Part shown: piece after piece, positions 24,367 through 33,807 of the stretch
Position numbering within the stretch: the stretch's first letter is position 1
How the letters are laid out: each line of letters starts with the position of its first letter
DNA from: Anaerolineaceae bacterium
GTDB lineage: Bacteria; Chloroflexota; Anaerolineae; Anaerolineales; Anaerolineaceae
DNA: 47,910 bases
Assembly: GCA_017417055.1 (NCBI GenBank)
Contig: JAFPZX010000032.1
Coordinates: 1 to 47,910 of the forward strand
Direction: 5' to 3'
The notes under the pieces: generated by a model
What the model saw: only the letters and a program-made list of their open reading frames with translations
Database searches by the model: none
Told to the model about the DNA's origin: nothing
Position numbers and translations under genes: made by a program

Positions 24367-24548
24367 CGGTTAGTATTTTGCAATTATAAATTCAAAAAGA
24401 AAATTGATAGCTTTTCGGATCTTATTGGATTATAATATATATACTGAATATTAGGTTTGTTGTCAGGTCAGTTTTGTTTTGCTGAATGGAAACCTGTAAA
24501 TCAAAAATTTTGCGGAAAGTGATTTTTGCATAGAGGAGGATAACTGTT

Positions 24549-26222
24549 GTGGATTGGCTGTTGGACGGAATGATTTTTCTCGGCAGTGCATTGATGGTAT
24601 ATAACATATACAGTTATGTTCGCTATGCAAAAAATCTTCAGAAAAAAGAAGATTGGGGAAAAGAACGGAATATTTTATATATCCCGATTGTTTTACTGGT
24701 ATTGTTTCTTCTGGGCTATCTTGCTGTCGGTTTGTTTGGAAAACCGGATCTGGTTATTTCCGGCATTCTTTTTGGCGGCAGTATTTTTGTATTCCTCATA
24801 TTCTATCTGCTTCAGTTTATCACAGCCAGAGTTCAAAAAAATGAGCATCTGGAAGCCAAGCTGGCTGCCGCTGAGGAAACCGGCAGAGAAAAGAACCGGT
24901 TTTTGTCCAACGTCAGTCATGAAATGCGCACCCCGATGAACGGCATTATCGGTCTGGATTTCATCGCGCTCAAACGTCCTGATCTTCATCCGGAAACCAG
25001 ACGGCAATTGGTAAAAATCGGGGAAAATGCCGAGTATCTGAAAACCCTGATCAACAACATTCTGGATATGAGTGACATTGATTCCGGCAAAATTGTTCTG
25101 AAGCAAGATACATTTTCACTGAAAGACCTCCTGGAGGAGATCAATTTGATGCTGCGCAGTCAGTGCAGCCGGAAAGGGTTATATTACAGCTATTCTGTAA
25201 AAGGAGAGCTGAATGATTTTTATGTTGGGGATAAAGGAAAAGTCCGTCAGGTTTTGCTGAGTATTTTGGGAAATGCACTCAAATTCACTCCCGCACCGGG
25301 TGATATATTTTTTGAAACAGAGCAAATCGAGACGAATATTTACAATTCAACACTGCGCTTTACCATTACGGATACCGGTATCGGAATGGATCCGGAATAT
25401 ATCCCGAAAATATTTAATGTTTTTTCCCGTGAGAATGATTCCAATACAGATACCTATGGCGGAATCGGACTGGGCCTTACGCTGACAAAAAAGTTCGTTA
25501 AATTGATGAACGGTGACATTGATGTTGCCAGTAAAAAAGGTGAAGGCAGTACCTTTACTGTCACGATTGTGTTGGGATCATCAGACCGGAAAGCCGAACC
25601 GAAAGATATAAATGCCGAAATAAATATTATCCCGGAATTGGAAAGCGGTGATGGCACTGCTGAACAGACAGCGGAAACAGATGAAGCGATTAAATCGGTT
25701 CCCGACCGGATGGATTCCAATGCCTTTGTTTCAGCCGCTGCCTCACAGGATGAGCCGGTGCCGTCTGAGCTGAAATCGGAACCTTTTGAAAAAGATGTAA
25801 ATGTTTCTGATAGGACACAATCCGAGGGTGTACGTGTGCTGATTGCGGAAGATATTGATTTGAACGCGGAAATCCTTGCGGACCTTCTGGAGATGGAGGA
25901 TATTGCTTCTGACCGCGCTGAAAACGGTCAGGAATCTGTGAGGATGTTCAGCGAAAGTCCTGAAAATTACTATGATGCGATTCTGATGGATCTGCGGATG
26001 CCTGTGATGGACGGGGTTGACGCCGCACGGAACATCCGCAAACTGGACCGTCCGGATGCTTCGACGATCCCTATTATTGCGCTCACAGCCAATGCCTCTT
26101 ATGATGACCGGCAGAACGTGATCCGGGCCGGGATGAATAGCCATCTGACCAAACCGATTGACTCAGAATTATTGTATGAAACCTTGAGCAAGTTGATTAG
26201 AAAAAAACAGGAAACAGTATGA
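24549..26222 (+). CDS. Hybrid sensor histidine kinase with C-terminal receiver domain
   Basis: 557 aa from a GTG behind GAGGAGGA. Three membrane helices lie at about 3-24, 42-63 and 67-92, with no sizeable extracellular sensor. A short coiled coil leads to HisKA with the phospho-acceptor His124 (SNVSHEMRTPMNGI). The HATPase domain has the N box NALKFTP, DTGIGMD and GIGLGLTL. An acidic Ser/Glu-rich linker (about 345-425) leads to a receiver with Asp481 (ILMDLRMPVMDG) and Lys535. It lacks an Hpt domain; a free-standing Hpt gene is encoded downstream at 28086. Its kinase core resembles that of the transporter-kinase at 28598. The stop overlaps the next reading frame. Confidence 0.92.
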   Translation: MDWLLDGMIFLGSALMVYNIYSYVRYAKNLQKKEDWGKERNILYIPIVLLVLFLLGYLAVGLFGKPDLVISGILFGGSIFVFLIFYLLQFITARVQKNEHLEAKLAAAEETGREKNRFLSNVSHEMRTPMNGIIGLDFIALKRPDLHPETRRQLVKIGENAEYLKTLINNILDMSDIDSGKIVLKQDTFSLKDLLEEINLMLRSQCSRKGLYYSYSVKGELNDFYVGDKGKVRQVLLSILGNALKFTPAPGDIFFETEQIETNIYNSTLRFTITDTGIGMDPEYIPKIFNVFSRENDSNTDTYGGIGLGLTLTKKFVKLMNGDIDVASKKGEGSTFTVTIVLGSSDRKAEPKDINAEINIIPELESGDGTAEQTAETDEAIKSVPDRMDSNAFVSAAASQDEPVPSELKSEPFEKDVNVSDRTQSEGVRVLIAEDIDLNAEILADLLEMEDIASDRAENGQESVRMFSESPENYYDAILMDLRMPVMDGVDAARNIRKLDRPDASTIPIIALTANASYDDRQNVIRAGMNSHLTKPIDSELLYETLSKLIRKKQETV

Positions 26223-26251
26223 GTAAATTCAGTATCAAACTAGGAGATACT

Positions 26252-27952
26252 ATGATTAAATCAAAGCAAATTAAAAATCCTCAGTTGGTTCTTGTTGTGG
26301 ATGACCAGGAAATCAACCGTGATGTATTGGGTATGATACTGGATGACTATTACGAAGTGATTTATGCGGAAGACGGTCTGGAAGCGCTGGAGAAAATCCG
26401 TGAATATCAGGACAGGCTTTCTGTCATCCTCCTGGATCTGATGATGCCGAAAATGGATGGATTTACGGTTTTGGAAACGGTTCGGAGCGACGAGGTGCTG
26501 AACCACATTCCCATTATTGTTTTGACCGCGGAAAAGAATGCTGAATTGCGTGCGCTGCAAATGGGCGCTGCGGATTTTATCACAAAACCTTTCGACATGC
26601 ATGAAGTGATCCTTGCCCGAGTGGGAAGAATCATCGAGCTCAGCGAAGGCCGAAAACTGATTTCCGCGGCGGAACATGACCGGCTGACCATGCTGTATAA
26701 CAAAAACTTCTTTTTTGAATATGCCAACCGCATTTATCAATATCATTCGGAATGGAAAATGGATGCGATTGTGATGAACATTGAGCAGTTCCATATCATC
26801 AACGCGCTCAACGGACGGGAATTTGGCGACAATATTCTGCGGATCATTGGGAATGAGATCCGGGCTTTTTTGGGCGAAACGAATGGGATCGCCTGCCGCT
26901 TTGAGGCAGATCGCTTTGATATTTACTGCCGGCAGTGGAATGATTACCAGGGGCTGCTGGACCGTTTTCAGGCCAAAATTGATGAATTTTCGGGGAATGC
27001 CAATGTCCGGCTGCGCATGGGAGTTAAACCCTGTCAGGAAAATGTGGAACCGGTCGTGCTTTTTGACTGTGCACGGGCTGCCTGCAGCATGGTGCGCGGG
27101 AATAGTATGACGCACCTGATGATTTATGATGAAAATATGCGGATGAAGGAAATCCTTGGACAACGGCTGCAAAACGACTTGCAGACCGCTGTGAACGAAC
27201 ATCAGTTTCACGTATTTTATCAGCCGAAATATAGCATTCAGGGCGAAGAACCGCGGCTTATCAGTGCGGAGGCTTTGATCCGTTGGAAACATCCGGAGCT
27301 TGGGATGATCTCACCGGGAGATTTTATTCCGCTCTTTGAGGGCAATGGACAGATCCGGATCGTTGATAATTTTGTCTGGGCGGAAGCTGCCAAACAAATC
27401 GCATTGTGGCGGGATAAATTCGGAATTACCCTGCCGGTTTCGGTGAACCTTTCCCGTGTAGACGTGTTCGATCCTACGTTGGAAGAACGTCTGGTTCATT
27501 TAATCACAGACAATAACCTGGATTTCAAAAACATGAAACTTGAGGTGACTGAGTCTGCTTATACGGAAAACGGCGACCGGCTGATTGCGCTGATCAAACA
27601 CCTGCGGGAAATTGGCTTCGAGATCGAAATGGATGATTTCGGTTCCGGTTATTCATCACTGAACATGCTTTCCTCCATGCCTATCGATATCTTGAAGATG
27701 GATATGAAGTTTGTCCGCAACATTGAACATAGTGAAACGGATTTCCGTTTGGTGGAACTGGTGCTTGATATTGCCCGCTATCTGAAGGTTCCGGTGGTCG
27801 CGGAAGGTGTGGAAAATGAAAACCAGCTGGAGCTTCTCCGCAATGTCGGCTGTGACATCGTTCAGGGTTTTTATTTTTCTCCTCCGGTTCCGGCAGAGAA
27901 TTTTGAACGCTTCATCGTCAGTGAAATGGAATTAAGAAAAAAAGAAGCATAG
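26252..27952 (+). CDS. Response regulator: receiver, degenerate GGDEF, EAL phosphodiesterase
   Basis: 566 aa from ATG 26252, which has AGGAG five bases upstream; an alternative ATG at 26219 overlaps the kinase stop as ATGA. The receiver (about 10-125) has Asp62 (LLDLMMPKMDG). The GGDEF domain (about 145-300) is degenerate: the signature position reads FEADRF, so it should not make c-di-GMP. The EAL domain (about 310-555) keeps the EAL triad (340-342), VNLSR, LEVTES, DDFGSGYSS (461-469), the Lys in ILKMD, and AEGVE (517-521), so it probably hydrolyses c-di-GMP. It is likely phosphorylated by the kinase next to it. Confidence 0.93.
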   Translation: MIKSKQIKNPQLVLVVDDQEINRDVLGMILDDYYEVIYAEDGLEALEKIREYQDRLSVILLDLMMPKMDGFTVLETVRSDEVLNHIPIIVLTAEKNAELRALQMGAADFITKPFDMHEVILARVGRIIELSEGRKLISAAEHDRLTMLYNKNFFFEYANRIYQYHSEWKMDAIVMNIEQFHIINALNGREFGDNILRIIGNEIRAFLGETNGIACRFEADRFDIYCRQWNDYQGLLDRFQAKIDEFSGNANVRLRMGVKPCQENVEPVVLFDCARAACSMVRGNSMTHLMIYDENMRMKEILGQRLQNDLQTAVNEHQFHVFYQPKYSIQGEEPRLISAEALIRWKHPELGMISPGDFIPLFEGNGQIRIVDNFVWAEAAKQIALWRDKFGITLPVSVNLSRVDVFDPTLEERLVHLITDNNLDFKNMKLEVTESAYTENGDRLIALIKHLREIGFEIEMDDFGSGYSSLNMLSSMPIDILKMDMKFVRNIEHSETDFRLVELVLDIARYLKVPVVAEGVENENQLELLRNVGCDIVQGFYFSPPVPAENFERFIVSEMELRKKEA

Positions 27953-27960
27953 AGCTCACC

Positions 27961-28036
27961 GGTGTCTGTTCCTTTGTGGGATTGTCCCCACAACTGAGCA
28001 GCAAGATGGGGACTGTCCCATAAAGGGACAGATACC
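27961..28036. repeat. GGGACTGTCCC-family inverted repeat between the EAL and Hpt genes
   Basis: GGTGTCTGTTCC...GGGATTGTCCCC (27961-27989) is inverted as GGGGACTGTCCC...GGGACAGATACC (28008-28036). It fills most of the 133-base gap and may separate or attenuate transcription inside the signalling locus. Confidence 0.8.
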
Positions 28037-28085
28037 GAAGGTACACGAATAGCAACACAGTAATCATTGAAACAGGAGAATAATT

Positions 28086-28457
28086 ATGACATTGGAAGAA
28101 CTTTACGGTAAAATGGGTGGTAATTACGAACATGCCAAACAGATTATGAAAATGGATAAAATGATTGACAAATATGTCCGTAAATTAAAAAACAGCGGGG
28201 TTGGGGACGCACTGTCTGCAGCCGGGGAAACCATGGATGCAAACGGTTTGTTTGAAAGCGCTCATGCTCTGAAAGGTGTCTGTGCCAATCTGGGTCTGGA
28301 TGACCTTGCCGCCGCCGCCGAGGAAATTACCGAAGAATTTCGTCCGGGGAACAGTCGGAAACTTACTGATGCAGAAGTGAAAGCGAAAATTTCTGCAGTG
28401 ATCGAAAAATATCAAAATACACTTGCCTGCATTGCGGAATACGAAGTCGGTGCGTAA
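28086..28457 (+). CDS. Stand-alone histidine phosphotransfer (Hpt) protein
   Basis: 123 aa, all-helical. The phosphorylatable His60 lies in SAHALKGVCANLGL, the Hpt signature. Such proteins shuttle phosphate from a hybrid kinase's receiver to a response regulator. Both hybrid kinases of this locus lack their own Hpt domain, so this protein is the natural relay partner. The target regulator is not clear, because the locus has no DNA-binding response regulator. The start has AGGAG. Confidence 0.9.
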   Translation: MTLEELYGKMGGNYEHAKQIMKMDKMIDKYVRKLKNSGVGDALSAAGETMDANGLFESAHALKGVCANLGLDDLAAAAEEITEEFRPGNSRKLTDAEVKAKISAVIEKYQNTLACIAEYEVGA

Positions 28458-28597
28458 TGCGCACAGTATAGATGACGATTGAGCAATAGGGATAATATTA
28501 ATTTTTTTCATGGCCGTTGTTGTGGAAATGTGATGAAAAAAGGAGAAGTTTTCATCATTGTTTCCTTAGATCTCCATGGAGAGAGGATGTTCAGTTT

Positions 28598-31500
28598 ATG
28601 AATAGTTCCATGAAGGAGAAAGAGAAAAATTTAACAGGCTATCTGTCGCCCCTTGGCGCATGGGCGCTGTCTTTTGGCTGCGCAGTAGGTTGGGGTGCCT
28701 TTATGATGCCCGGTACTACATTTTTACCGATCGCCGGACCGGTGGGTACGGTTATCGGTATCACTGTGGGCGGGTTGATTATGCTCATTATCGCGGTCAA
28801 TTGTCATTATCTGATGAACCGTTATCCGGATGCCGGCGGCATTTTTACCTATACCAAAAATCTTTATGGCTATGATAATGGGTTCCTGAGCGCCTGGTTC
28901 CTGCTGCTCACGTATATCGCGATCATGTGGGCTAATGCTACTGCGCTGCCGCTGATAGCCCGCAATCTGTTCGGCGGCTTGCTGCAGTTTGGCTTTCATT
29001 ATGAAATTGCCGGTTATCAGGTTTATGGCGGTGAGGTGCTGCTGGCTCTCTGTGCACTGGGTGTGTCTGCGCTGTTATGCCTGCACAAAAAAGCTGCCGA
29101 AAAAGTACAGATACTCATGGCGCTGTTTTTAATAATCGGTGTCACGATCGGAATTTTTTCCGCTGTCTTAAATCCGAATGTGAGTCGTGACATTCTAAAA
29201 CCCAATTTTCCGCCCGGTGTAAAACCTTTTGAAGGTATCTTTACGATCATTGCGCTTGCCCCGTGGGCCTATGTCGGTTTTGAATCGATCAGCCATTCCT
29301 CTTCGGAATTCAGTTTTTCAAGCAAAAAATCCCTGATGATCATGGTTGTTGCCGTTATCGCGGCAGCTTTTGCTTATAGTGCGCTGGCTGTGCTGGCTGT
29401 GGCTGTTTTGCCGGAAGGTATTTCTTCCTGGCCGGAGTATATCGGCAATCTTGGCAGTTACAGCGGACTTGAGGGACTGCCCACCTTCTTTTCCGCGACT
29501 TCGCTGATGGGGACGATGGGTACAATTGTTTTGGCTGTCACCACGTTCGGCGCAATCGTTACCGGTCTGGTTGGGAATTATATCGCTTCCAGTCGTTTGA
29601 TTTTTGCCCTGGCTGAAGATCAAATGATGCCGGAGCGCTTTGCGGAACTCGATAAAAACCATACGCCGAAAAATGCCATTATCTTTCTTTTATGTATTTC
29701 TGTCATTATTCCTTTCCTGGGCAGGTCGGCAATCGGTTGGATCGTGGATGTAGCCACTGTCGGTGCGACGATTGCTTATGCTTACCTTTCCGCCTGTGCG
29801 TTTAAAGATTCGAAAGGGAAAAGCAAGATCATCCGTGTAAGCGGAATGGTGGGGTTTGTTGTTTCAATTTTATTTGTTCTGTATTTCCTGGTCCCGAGTT
29901 TGCTCGCGGTGGATACGCTTTCCATGGAATCCTACCTGATCCTTTCCGCATGGGGAATTTTCGGACTGATGTACTTCCTTCACCTGTTCAGACGGGACAA
30001 AAAGCGGCGTTTTGGACGGACTCCGATGTCCTGGATCATCCTGGTGATGCTCATTATCTTTTCGGCTTCTGTATGGATGCGGCAGTCTTCGGAATCTGTT
30101 GCGAAACAGGCACTGAGCCTGTCCCAGACCACTGTTACCGGAGAATTTTCCGGTAATGATACAATGAGCCATTTAGATGCGTTAATTCAGAGCGGACACG
30201 CCGGGGTTTTGAAAAAAATCAGTAATTCCCTGCTGTCCAGCAGTCTGGTTTTGTTTGGAATGATTTCTGCCGCGCTGGCGCTTTTGTTTTTGATCTTTTC
30301 CGTCATGCTCAAACGCGAGAAACAGATCGAGGCGGAAAAAGTTCTGGCTGAAGAAAGCAGCCGTGCCAAAACCAGCTTCCTTTCCAACATGAGCCATGAA
30401 ATCCGGACACCGATGAACGCGATCATCGGTCTGGATAATATTGCACTGAAAGATCCCAATCTGCCTCCGAACACCCGGGAGCAGTTGGAAAAAATCGGAG
30501 CCAGCGCCAAACATCTGCTCGGACTGATCAATGATATTCTTGACATGAGCCGCATTGAATCGGGCCGTATGGTACTGAAGGAAGAAGAATTCCCCTTCCG
30601 GGATTTTCTTGACCAAATCAATGTGATCATTAACGGGCAGTGCGATGACAAAGGGCTGTTTTATGAATGCCGCATTATCGGTCAGATGAATGATTATTAT
30701 ATCGGTGACGCGATGAAACTCAAGCAGGTGCTCATCAATATCCTGGGCAATGCGGTTAAATTTACCAATGAAGGCGGAAACGTTACCTTCACTGTTGAGC
30801 AAATCGCATCGTTTGAAGGACACTGCACGCTTCGCTTCACCATAACGGACAGCGGCATTGGGATGAGCAAAGAGTATATTCCGAAGATTTTTGAAGCCTT
30901 TTCTCAGGAAGAGAGCCAGACTGCCAATAAATACGGCAGCACCGGTTTGGGAATGGCGATCACGAAAAATCTGGTTCAGATGATGAACGGTGATATCGAT
31001 GTGGAGAGCGAAAAAGGCGTTGGAACGACTTTTATTGTCACGGTTACGCTGAAGTCATCCAGCCGCAGTATCTCTCATGAGTATTCTGTGAGCCTGCCGA
31101 AGGATCTGCGCGTTTTGCTTGTTGATGATGATGACGTGGCCTGTGACCATGCTCTTCTGGTGGCGAATGCCATTGGTGTTAATGCCGATAAGTCACTTTC
31201 CGGTGAGGATGCGCTGGGTCGTATTATCAAAAAACGGGAAGAGGGAAATCCTTATCAGATCGTTCTGACGGATTACAAGATGCCGGGTATGGATGGAATC
31301 GCATTCACCAGAGCGCTGCGTGCGTTTGATAACGGTGAAACCGGTGTGATCATCATGACCGGATACAGCTGGGATGACATGATCGATGATGCCAAAGCAG
31401 CCGGTGCGGATGGTTTTATTTCAAAACCGCTTTTTACCAACAGCCTTGTCGGTGAGCTGCATGCAGTGCTGCTCAAGCGGGATGAACTGTCGGAGGCGGA

Positions 31501-31930
31501 ACAAACAGAAACTGATGTGGAAGAGGAAAAAGCAGGTGTCAGTATTGAAGGCTTACATGTGCTGATCGCTGAGGATATGGATATCAACGCGGAAATCCTG
31601 ACAGATCTGTTGGAGCTGGAAGGGATCACTGCCGATCGTGCGGAAAATGGTCAGATCGCTGTGGAGATGTTCTCAAATCATCCGGAAAACAGTTATGATG
31701 CGATCTTGATGGATGTTCGTATGCCGGTGATGGACGGACTGGAAGCTACCAGGGCAATCCGTGCACTGGACCGCCCGGATGCCCATACGATCCCGATCAT
31801 CGCGATGACCGCCAACGCTTTTGACGACGATGTCCAGCGTTCTCTGCAGGCCGGTATGACCGCCCACCTTTCCAAACCGGTCGAGCCTGAACGCCTCTAT
31901 GAAACGCTCGGCAGGCTGATCAAGCGATAA
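28598..31930 (+). CDS. Amino-acid-permease-like transporter fused to hybrid histidine kinase with two receivers
   Basis: 1110 aa from ATG 28598 behind GAGAGGA; the frame is open from 28517. The first part (about 10-465) is an APC-superfamily amino-acid-permease-like domain of about twelve helices (for example GWGAFMMPGTTFLP near the start). A further helix (about 477-493), a short external loop and another helix (about 547-572) lead into the kinase. HisKA has His600 (SNMSHEIRTPMNAI), HATPase has NAVKFTN and DSGIGMS, then come receivers REC1 (Asp892, LTDYKMPGMDG) and REC2 (Asp1039, LMDVRMPVMDG). The domain order suggests that a solute-transport module serves as the sensor, as for the SLC5-type kinase CbrA, but here with an APC fold. 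No Hpt domain is included. Confidence 0.92.
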   Translation: MNSSMKEKEKNLTGYLSPLGAWALSFGCAVGWGAFMMPGTTFLPIAGPVGTVIGITVGGLIMLIIAVNCHYLMNRYPDAGGIFTYTKNLYGYDNGFLSAWFLLLTYIAIMWANATALPLIARNLFGGLLQFGFHYEIAGYQVYGGEVLLALCALGVSALLCLHKKAAEKVQILMALFLIIGVTIGIFSAVLNPNVSRDILKPNFPPGVKPFEGIFTIIALAPWAYVGFESISHSSSEFSFSSKKSLMIMVVAVIAAAFAYSALAVLAVAVLPEGISSWPEYIGNLGSYSGLEGLPTFFSATSLMGTMGTIVLAVTTFGAIVTGLVGNYIASSRLIFALAEDQMMPERFAELDKNHTPKNAIIFLLCISVIIPFLGRSAIGWIVDVATVGATIAYAYLSACAFKDSKGKSKIIRVSGMVGFVVSILFVLYFLVPSLLAVDTLSMESYLILSAWGIFGLMYFLHLFRRDKKRRFGRTPMSWIILVMLIIFSASVWMRQSSESVAKQALSLSQTTVTGEFSGNDTMSHLDALIQSGHAGVLKKISNSLLSSSLVLFGMISAALALLFLIFSVMLKREKQIEAEKVLAEESSRAKTSFLSNMSHEIRTPMNAIIGLDNIALKDPNLPPNTREQLEKIGASAKHLLGLINDILDMSRIESGRMVLKEEEFPFRDFLDQINVIINGQCDDKGLFYECRIIGQMNDYYIGDAMKLKQVLINILGNAVKFTNEGGNVTFTVEQIASFEGHCTLRFTITDSGIGMSKEYIPKIFEAFSQEESQTANKYGSTGLGMAITKNLVQMMNGDIDVESEKGVGTTFIVTVTLKSSSRSISHEYSVSLPKDLRVLLVDDDDVACDHALLVANAIGVNADKSLSGEDALGRIIKKREEGNPYQIVLTDYKMPGMDGIAFTRALRAFDNGETGVIIMTGYSWDDMIDDAKAAGADGFISKPLFTNSLVGELHAVLLKRDELSEAEQTETDVEEEKAGVSIEGLHVLIAEDMDINAEILTDLLELEGITADRAENGQIAVEMFSNHPENSYDAILMDVRMPVMDGLEATRAIRALDRPDAHTIPIIAMTANAFDDDVQRSLQAGMTAHLSKPVEPERLYETLGRLIKR

Positions 31931-32246
31931 ATTACAGAAAAAATAACGAATCCAATCTAAATGAAATGAAGGCTGTTTTTCGTGATAGACAGCCTTCTTC
32001 TAATAATGATCAATTCTCTATTGTAAAAACATGCTTTCTATTTTGCAGGGATGTTTTTTGGTCCCGGTGTCGTAATTTATGCCGACAAGAAGGATATTTC
32101 TTTCTGCTAAACCGCGGAAGTAATATTGCAATCAGCTCCTTTTTTTCTTCGTATTGGAATCAGTGGAATTTAAAGTACATTGAAAACGGTACCAAGTGCT
32201 ATGCAGTCGATAAAAGCGCAAATGATTCAATGTGCGTCTTTTATTT
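31931..32246. other. Intergenic region between convergent genes
   Basis: The 316 bases hold the hairpin above. A 94-codon plus-strand frame (31966-32250) starts inside that hairpin and has no protein-like signal, so I do not call it. Confidence 0.55.
31968..32000 (+). terminator. Probable terminator after the transporter-kinase gene
   Basis: GAAGGCTGT (31968-31976) pairs with ACAGCCTTC (31989-31997) over a 12-base loop. The following T content is low. It lies 38 bases after the stop codon. Confidence 0.5.
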
Positions 32247-32663
32247 TTAGACTGATAAAATACAAGGCTCCGTATAATATTTTAGTTTCGAGTCTGAAGT
32301 TATAAATTTCATTCCTTCATATTTAGCTTGGGAAACCAATAACCAATCATATGGATCTTTGTGATTTCTGACAGTGTCATCTTTTTGAAGTGTTTTCATC
32401 AATAATGCATGCTCCTCTGAAAGGGGCAGCATGATATAACCTGCCTGTCGGCTGAAAGCGATTACATCTTCCCCTGTTGGTATTTTTTCCTGAGGGTTTG
32501 TAATTCTTTTAATTTCGATTTCAAATATATTTACACTGCTGTAATATATAGAATTCAACGGATTATATAAGATATTTACAACAGTATCAGGTAGTTTTTT
32601 CCCGCTCAAGTTTTTGCCGGCAAGCGCCCATAAAAGAATATGTGTATCTAACAAATAATTCAT
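32247..32663 (-). CDS. PIN-domain toxin, VapC-like
   Basis: 138 aa. Acidic PIN residues: Asp6 (LLDTHILLW), Glu48 (NIFEIEIK), Asp103/Asp106 (HKDPYDWLL) and Asp124 (ITSDSKLKYY). This is the widespread type II toxin subfamily whose C-terminus has HKDPxDxLL. The upstream 71-aa gene ends with the TAA that abuts this ATG (TAAATG), so the two are coupled. The predicted activity is metal-dependent RNA cleavage; the target is unknown. Confidence 0.9.
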   Translation of the reverse strand: MNYLLDTHILLWALAGKNLSGKKLPDTVVNILYNPLNSIYYSSVNIFEIEIKRITNPQEKIPTGEDVIAFSRQAGYIMLPLSEEHALLMKTLQKDDTVRNHKDPYDWLLVSQAKYEGMKFITSDSKLKYYTEPCILSV

Positions 32664-32879
32664 TTACGATAATCCAAATAATTCTTCCGTTCCAAAATCA
32701 ATATCATCAAAGTTATCAGGACATGATATTTTTCCGGAAGCAATGCCAATTCTGTTGTTAACATCAATGGAACGTTTGTTTTCACGGGTAAACTCATCAA
32801 TTAGTGCGTTTATAATTGAAAACTGTTCATCGCTCAAATTTACAATTTTATCGTAAGCTGTTGTTGATATGATGTTCAT
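32664..32879 (-). CDS. Putative antitoxin of the VapC-like toxin
   Basis: 71 aa. A short N-terminal segment (MNIISTTAYDKIVNLSDEQF) and a charged helix precede an acidic C-terminal tail (DNFDDIDFGTEELFGL) that would suit toxin neutralisation. I do not assign it to a named antitoxin family. Its position before vapC and the TAAATG junction support the role. Confidence 0.75.
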   Translation of the reverse strand: MNIISTTAYDKIVNLSDEQFSIINALIDEFTRENKRSIDVNNRIGIASGKISCPDNFDDIDFGTEELFGLS

Positions 32880-33019
32880 TACTATCCTCCTTAATTAGAG
32901 TTATATTTAATGTTATTTTAGCATAGAATATATCAAATTACAGAATACGATCCGCAGTACAAGATGTATTCTTCATTTGTGCTGTTCAGTCTTTTGTACA
33001 AAAGCTACTGTCTTGAGGC

Positions 33020-33646
33020 TTAGTCAGAAGAAATTGTCAGGTAATCGAGAATCTTTCCACCGATGGGGAGCAGAATTGTCTGTAACCCCGCAGCCCGGGC
33101 GGCATTGATATTCACGTCCATGTCGTCGATAAAGACGGTGCGAGCAGGATTCAGCTGATAGCGGCTGATGATGAGCTTATAGATTTCTCTCTGTGGTTTG
33201 CGCATCCCACATTCAAAAGAAATCACCCGTCCGTCAAATTCATCAAGAAAAATGTTGTGTTCCTGCATCACGCGGAAACAGGTTTTTTGAAAATTGGACA
33301 GAATGTAGGTCTTCGCACCGGCTTCTTTGATTTGATAAAAGGCTGCGGCATTTTCCGGAATTGCCTTGAAATAGTCATACCAGTGCTTGTGATAACGGAT
33401 GATCTCTCTGCGGAGAGAAGGTTCCTTCCGCAAGGCGGAAGCCAGAAATTCATCGTCACTGATCACACCCATATCCAGCTGCTGCCATTCTTCTGACTGA
33501 GGAAAGATCTGCAGCAGACGGTCCGTGTGTTCTGGTGCGATCCCCATTTCCAGCATAAAGCGTTTCGGGTTGTAGTCTAAAAGAACATTACCCAGGTCGA
33601 ATATCACCGCATCTAATTTCGTATGGTTTTCATTCAGATATATCAT
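33020..33646 (-). CDS. HAD-superfamily hydrolase, YihX-like
   Basis: 208 aa. Motif I is FDLGNVLL (nucleophile candidate Asp17), motif II LSN, a Lys in GMRKPQREIY, and motif IV FIDDMDVN. The DLGNV form of motif I matches the YihX-like sugar-phosphate phosphatase branch; the substrate here is unknown. A paralogue follows on the same strand (33803-34432), separated by low-complexity repeats. Confidence 0.88.
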   Translation of the reverse strand: MIYLNENHTKLDAVIFDLGNVLLDYNPKRFMLEMGIAPEHTDRLLQIFPQSEEWQQLDMGVISDDEFLASALRKEPSLRREIIRYHKHWYDYFKAIPENAAAFYQIKEAGAKTYILSNFQKTCFRVMQEHNIFLDEFDGRVISFECGMRKPQREIYKLIISRYQLNPARTVFIDDMDVNINAARAAGLQTILLPIGGKILDYLTISSD

Positions 33647-33660
33647 CGTTCCTCATTTGG

Positions 33661-33807
33661 TGGTCTGGTGTCAGGTTTCAGGTGTCAGGTTTCTGTTGTC
33701 AGGTGTCAGATTGTAGGTGTTAGTTTCCAGGTTTTATGTATCAGGTTACGATGGGCAGAGAAACTCCTAACTCCTAACCCCTAACTCCTAACTCCTTACT
33801 CCTTACT
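33661..33807. repeat. Low-complexity intergenic tract: GTGTCAGG and AACTCCTAACTCC units
   Basis: Degenerate GTGTCAGGTTTC units (33661-33745) are followed by CTAACTCCTAACTCC units (33765-33800). The tract lies between two paralogous HAD genes. Confidence 0.8.

Noticed and set aside
31966-32250. 94-codon plus-strand frame
   Set aside because: It starts inside a terminator hairpin and has no protein-like composition.
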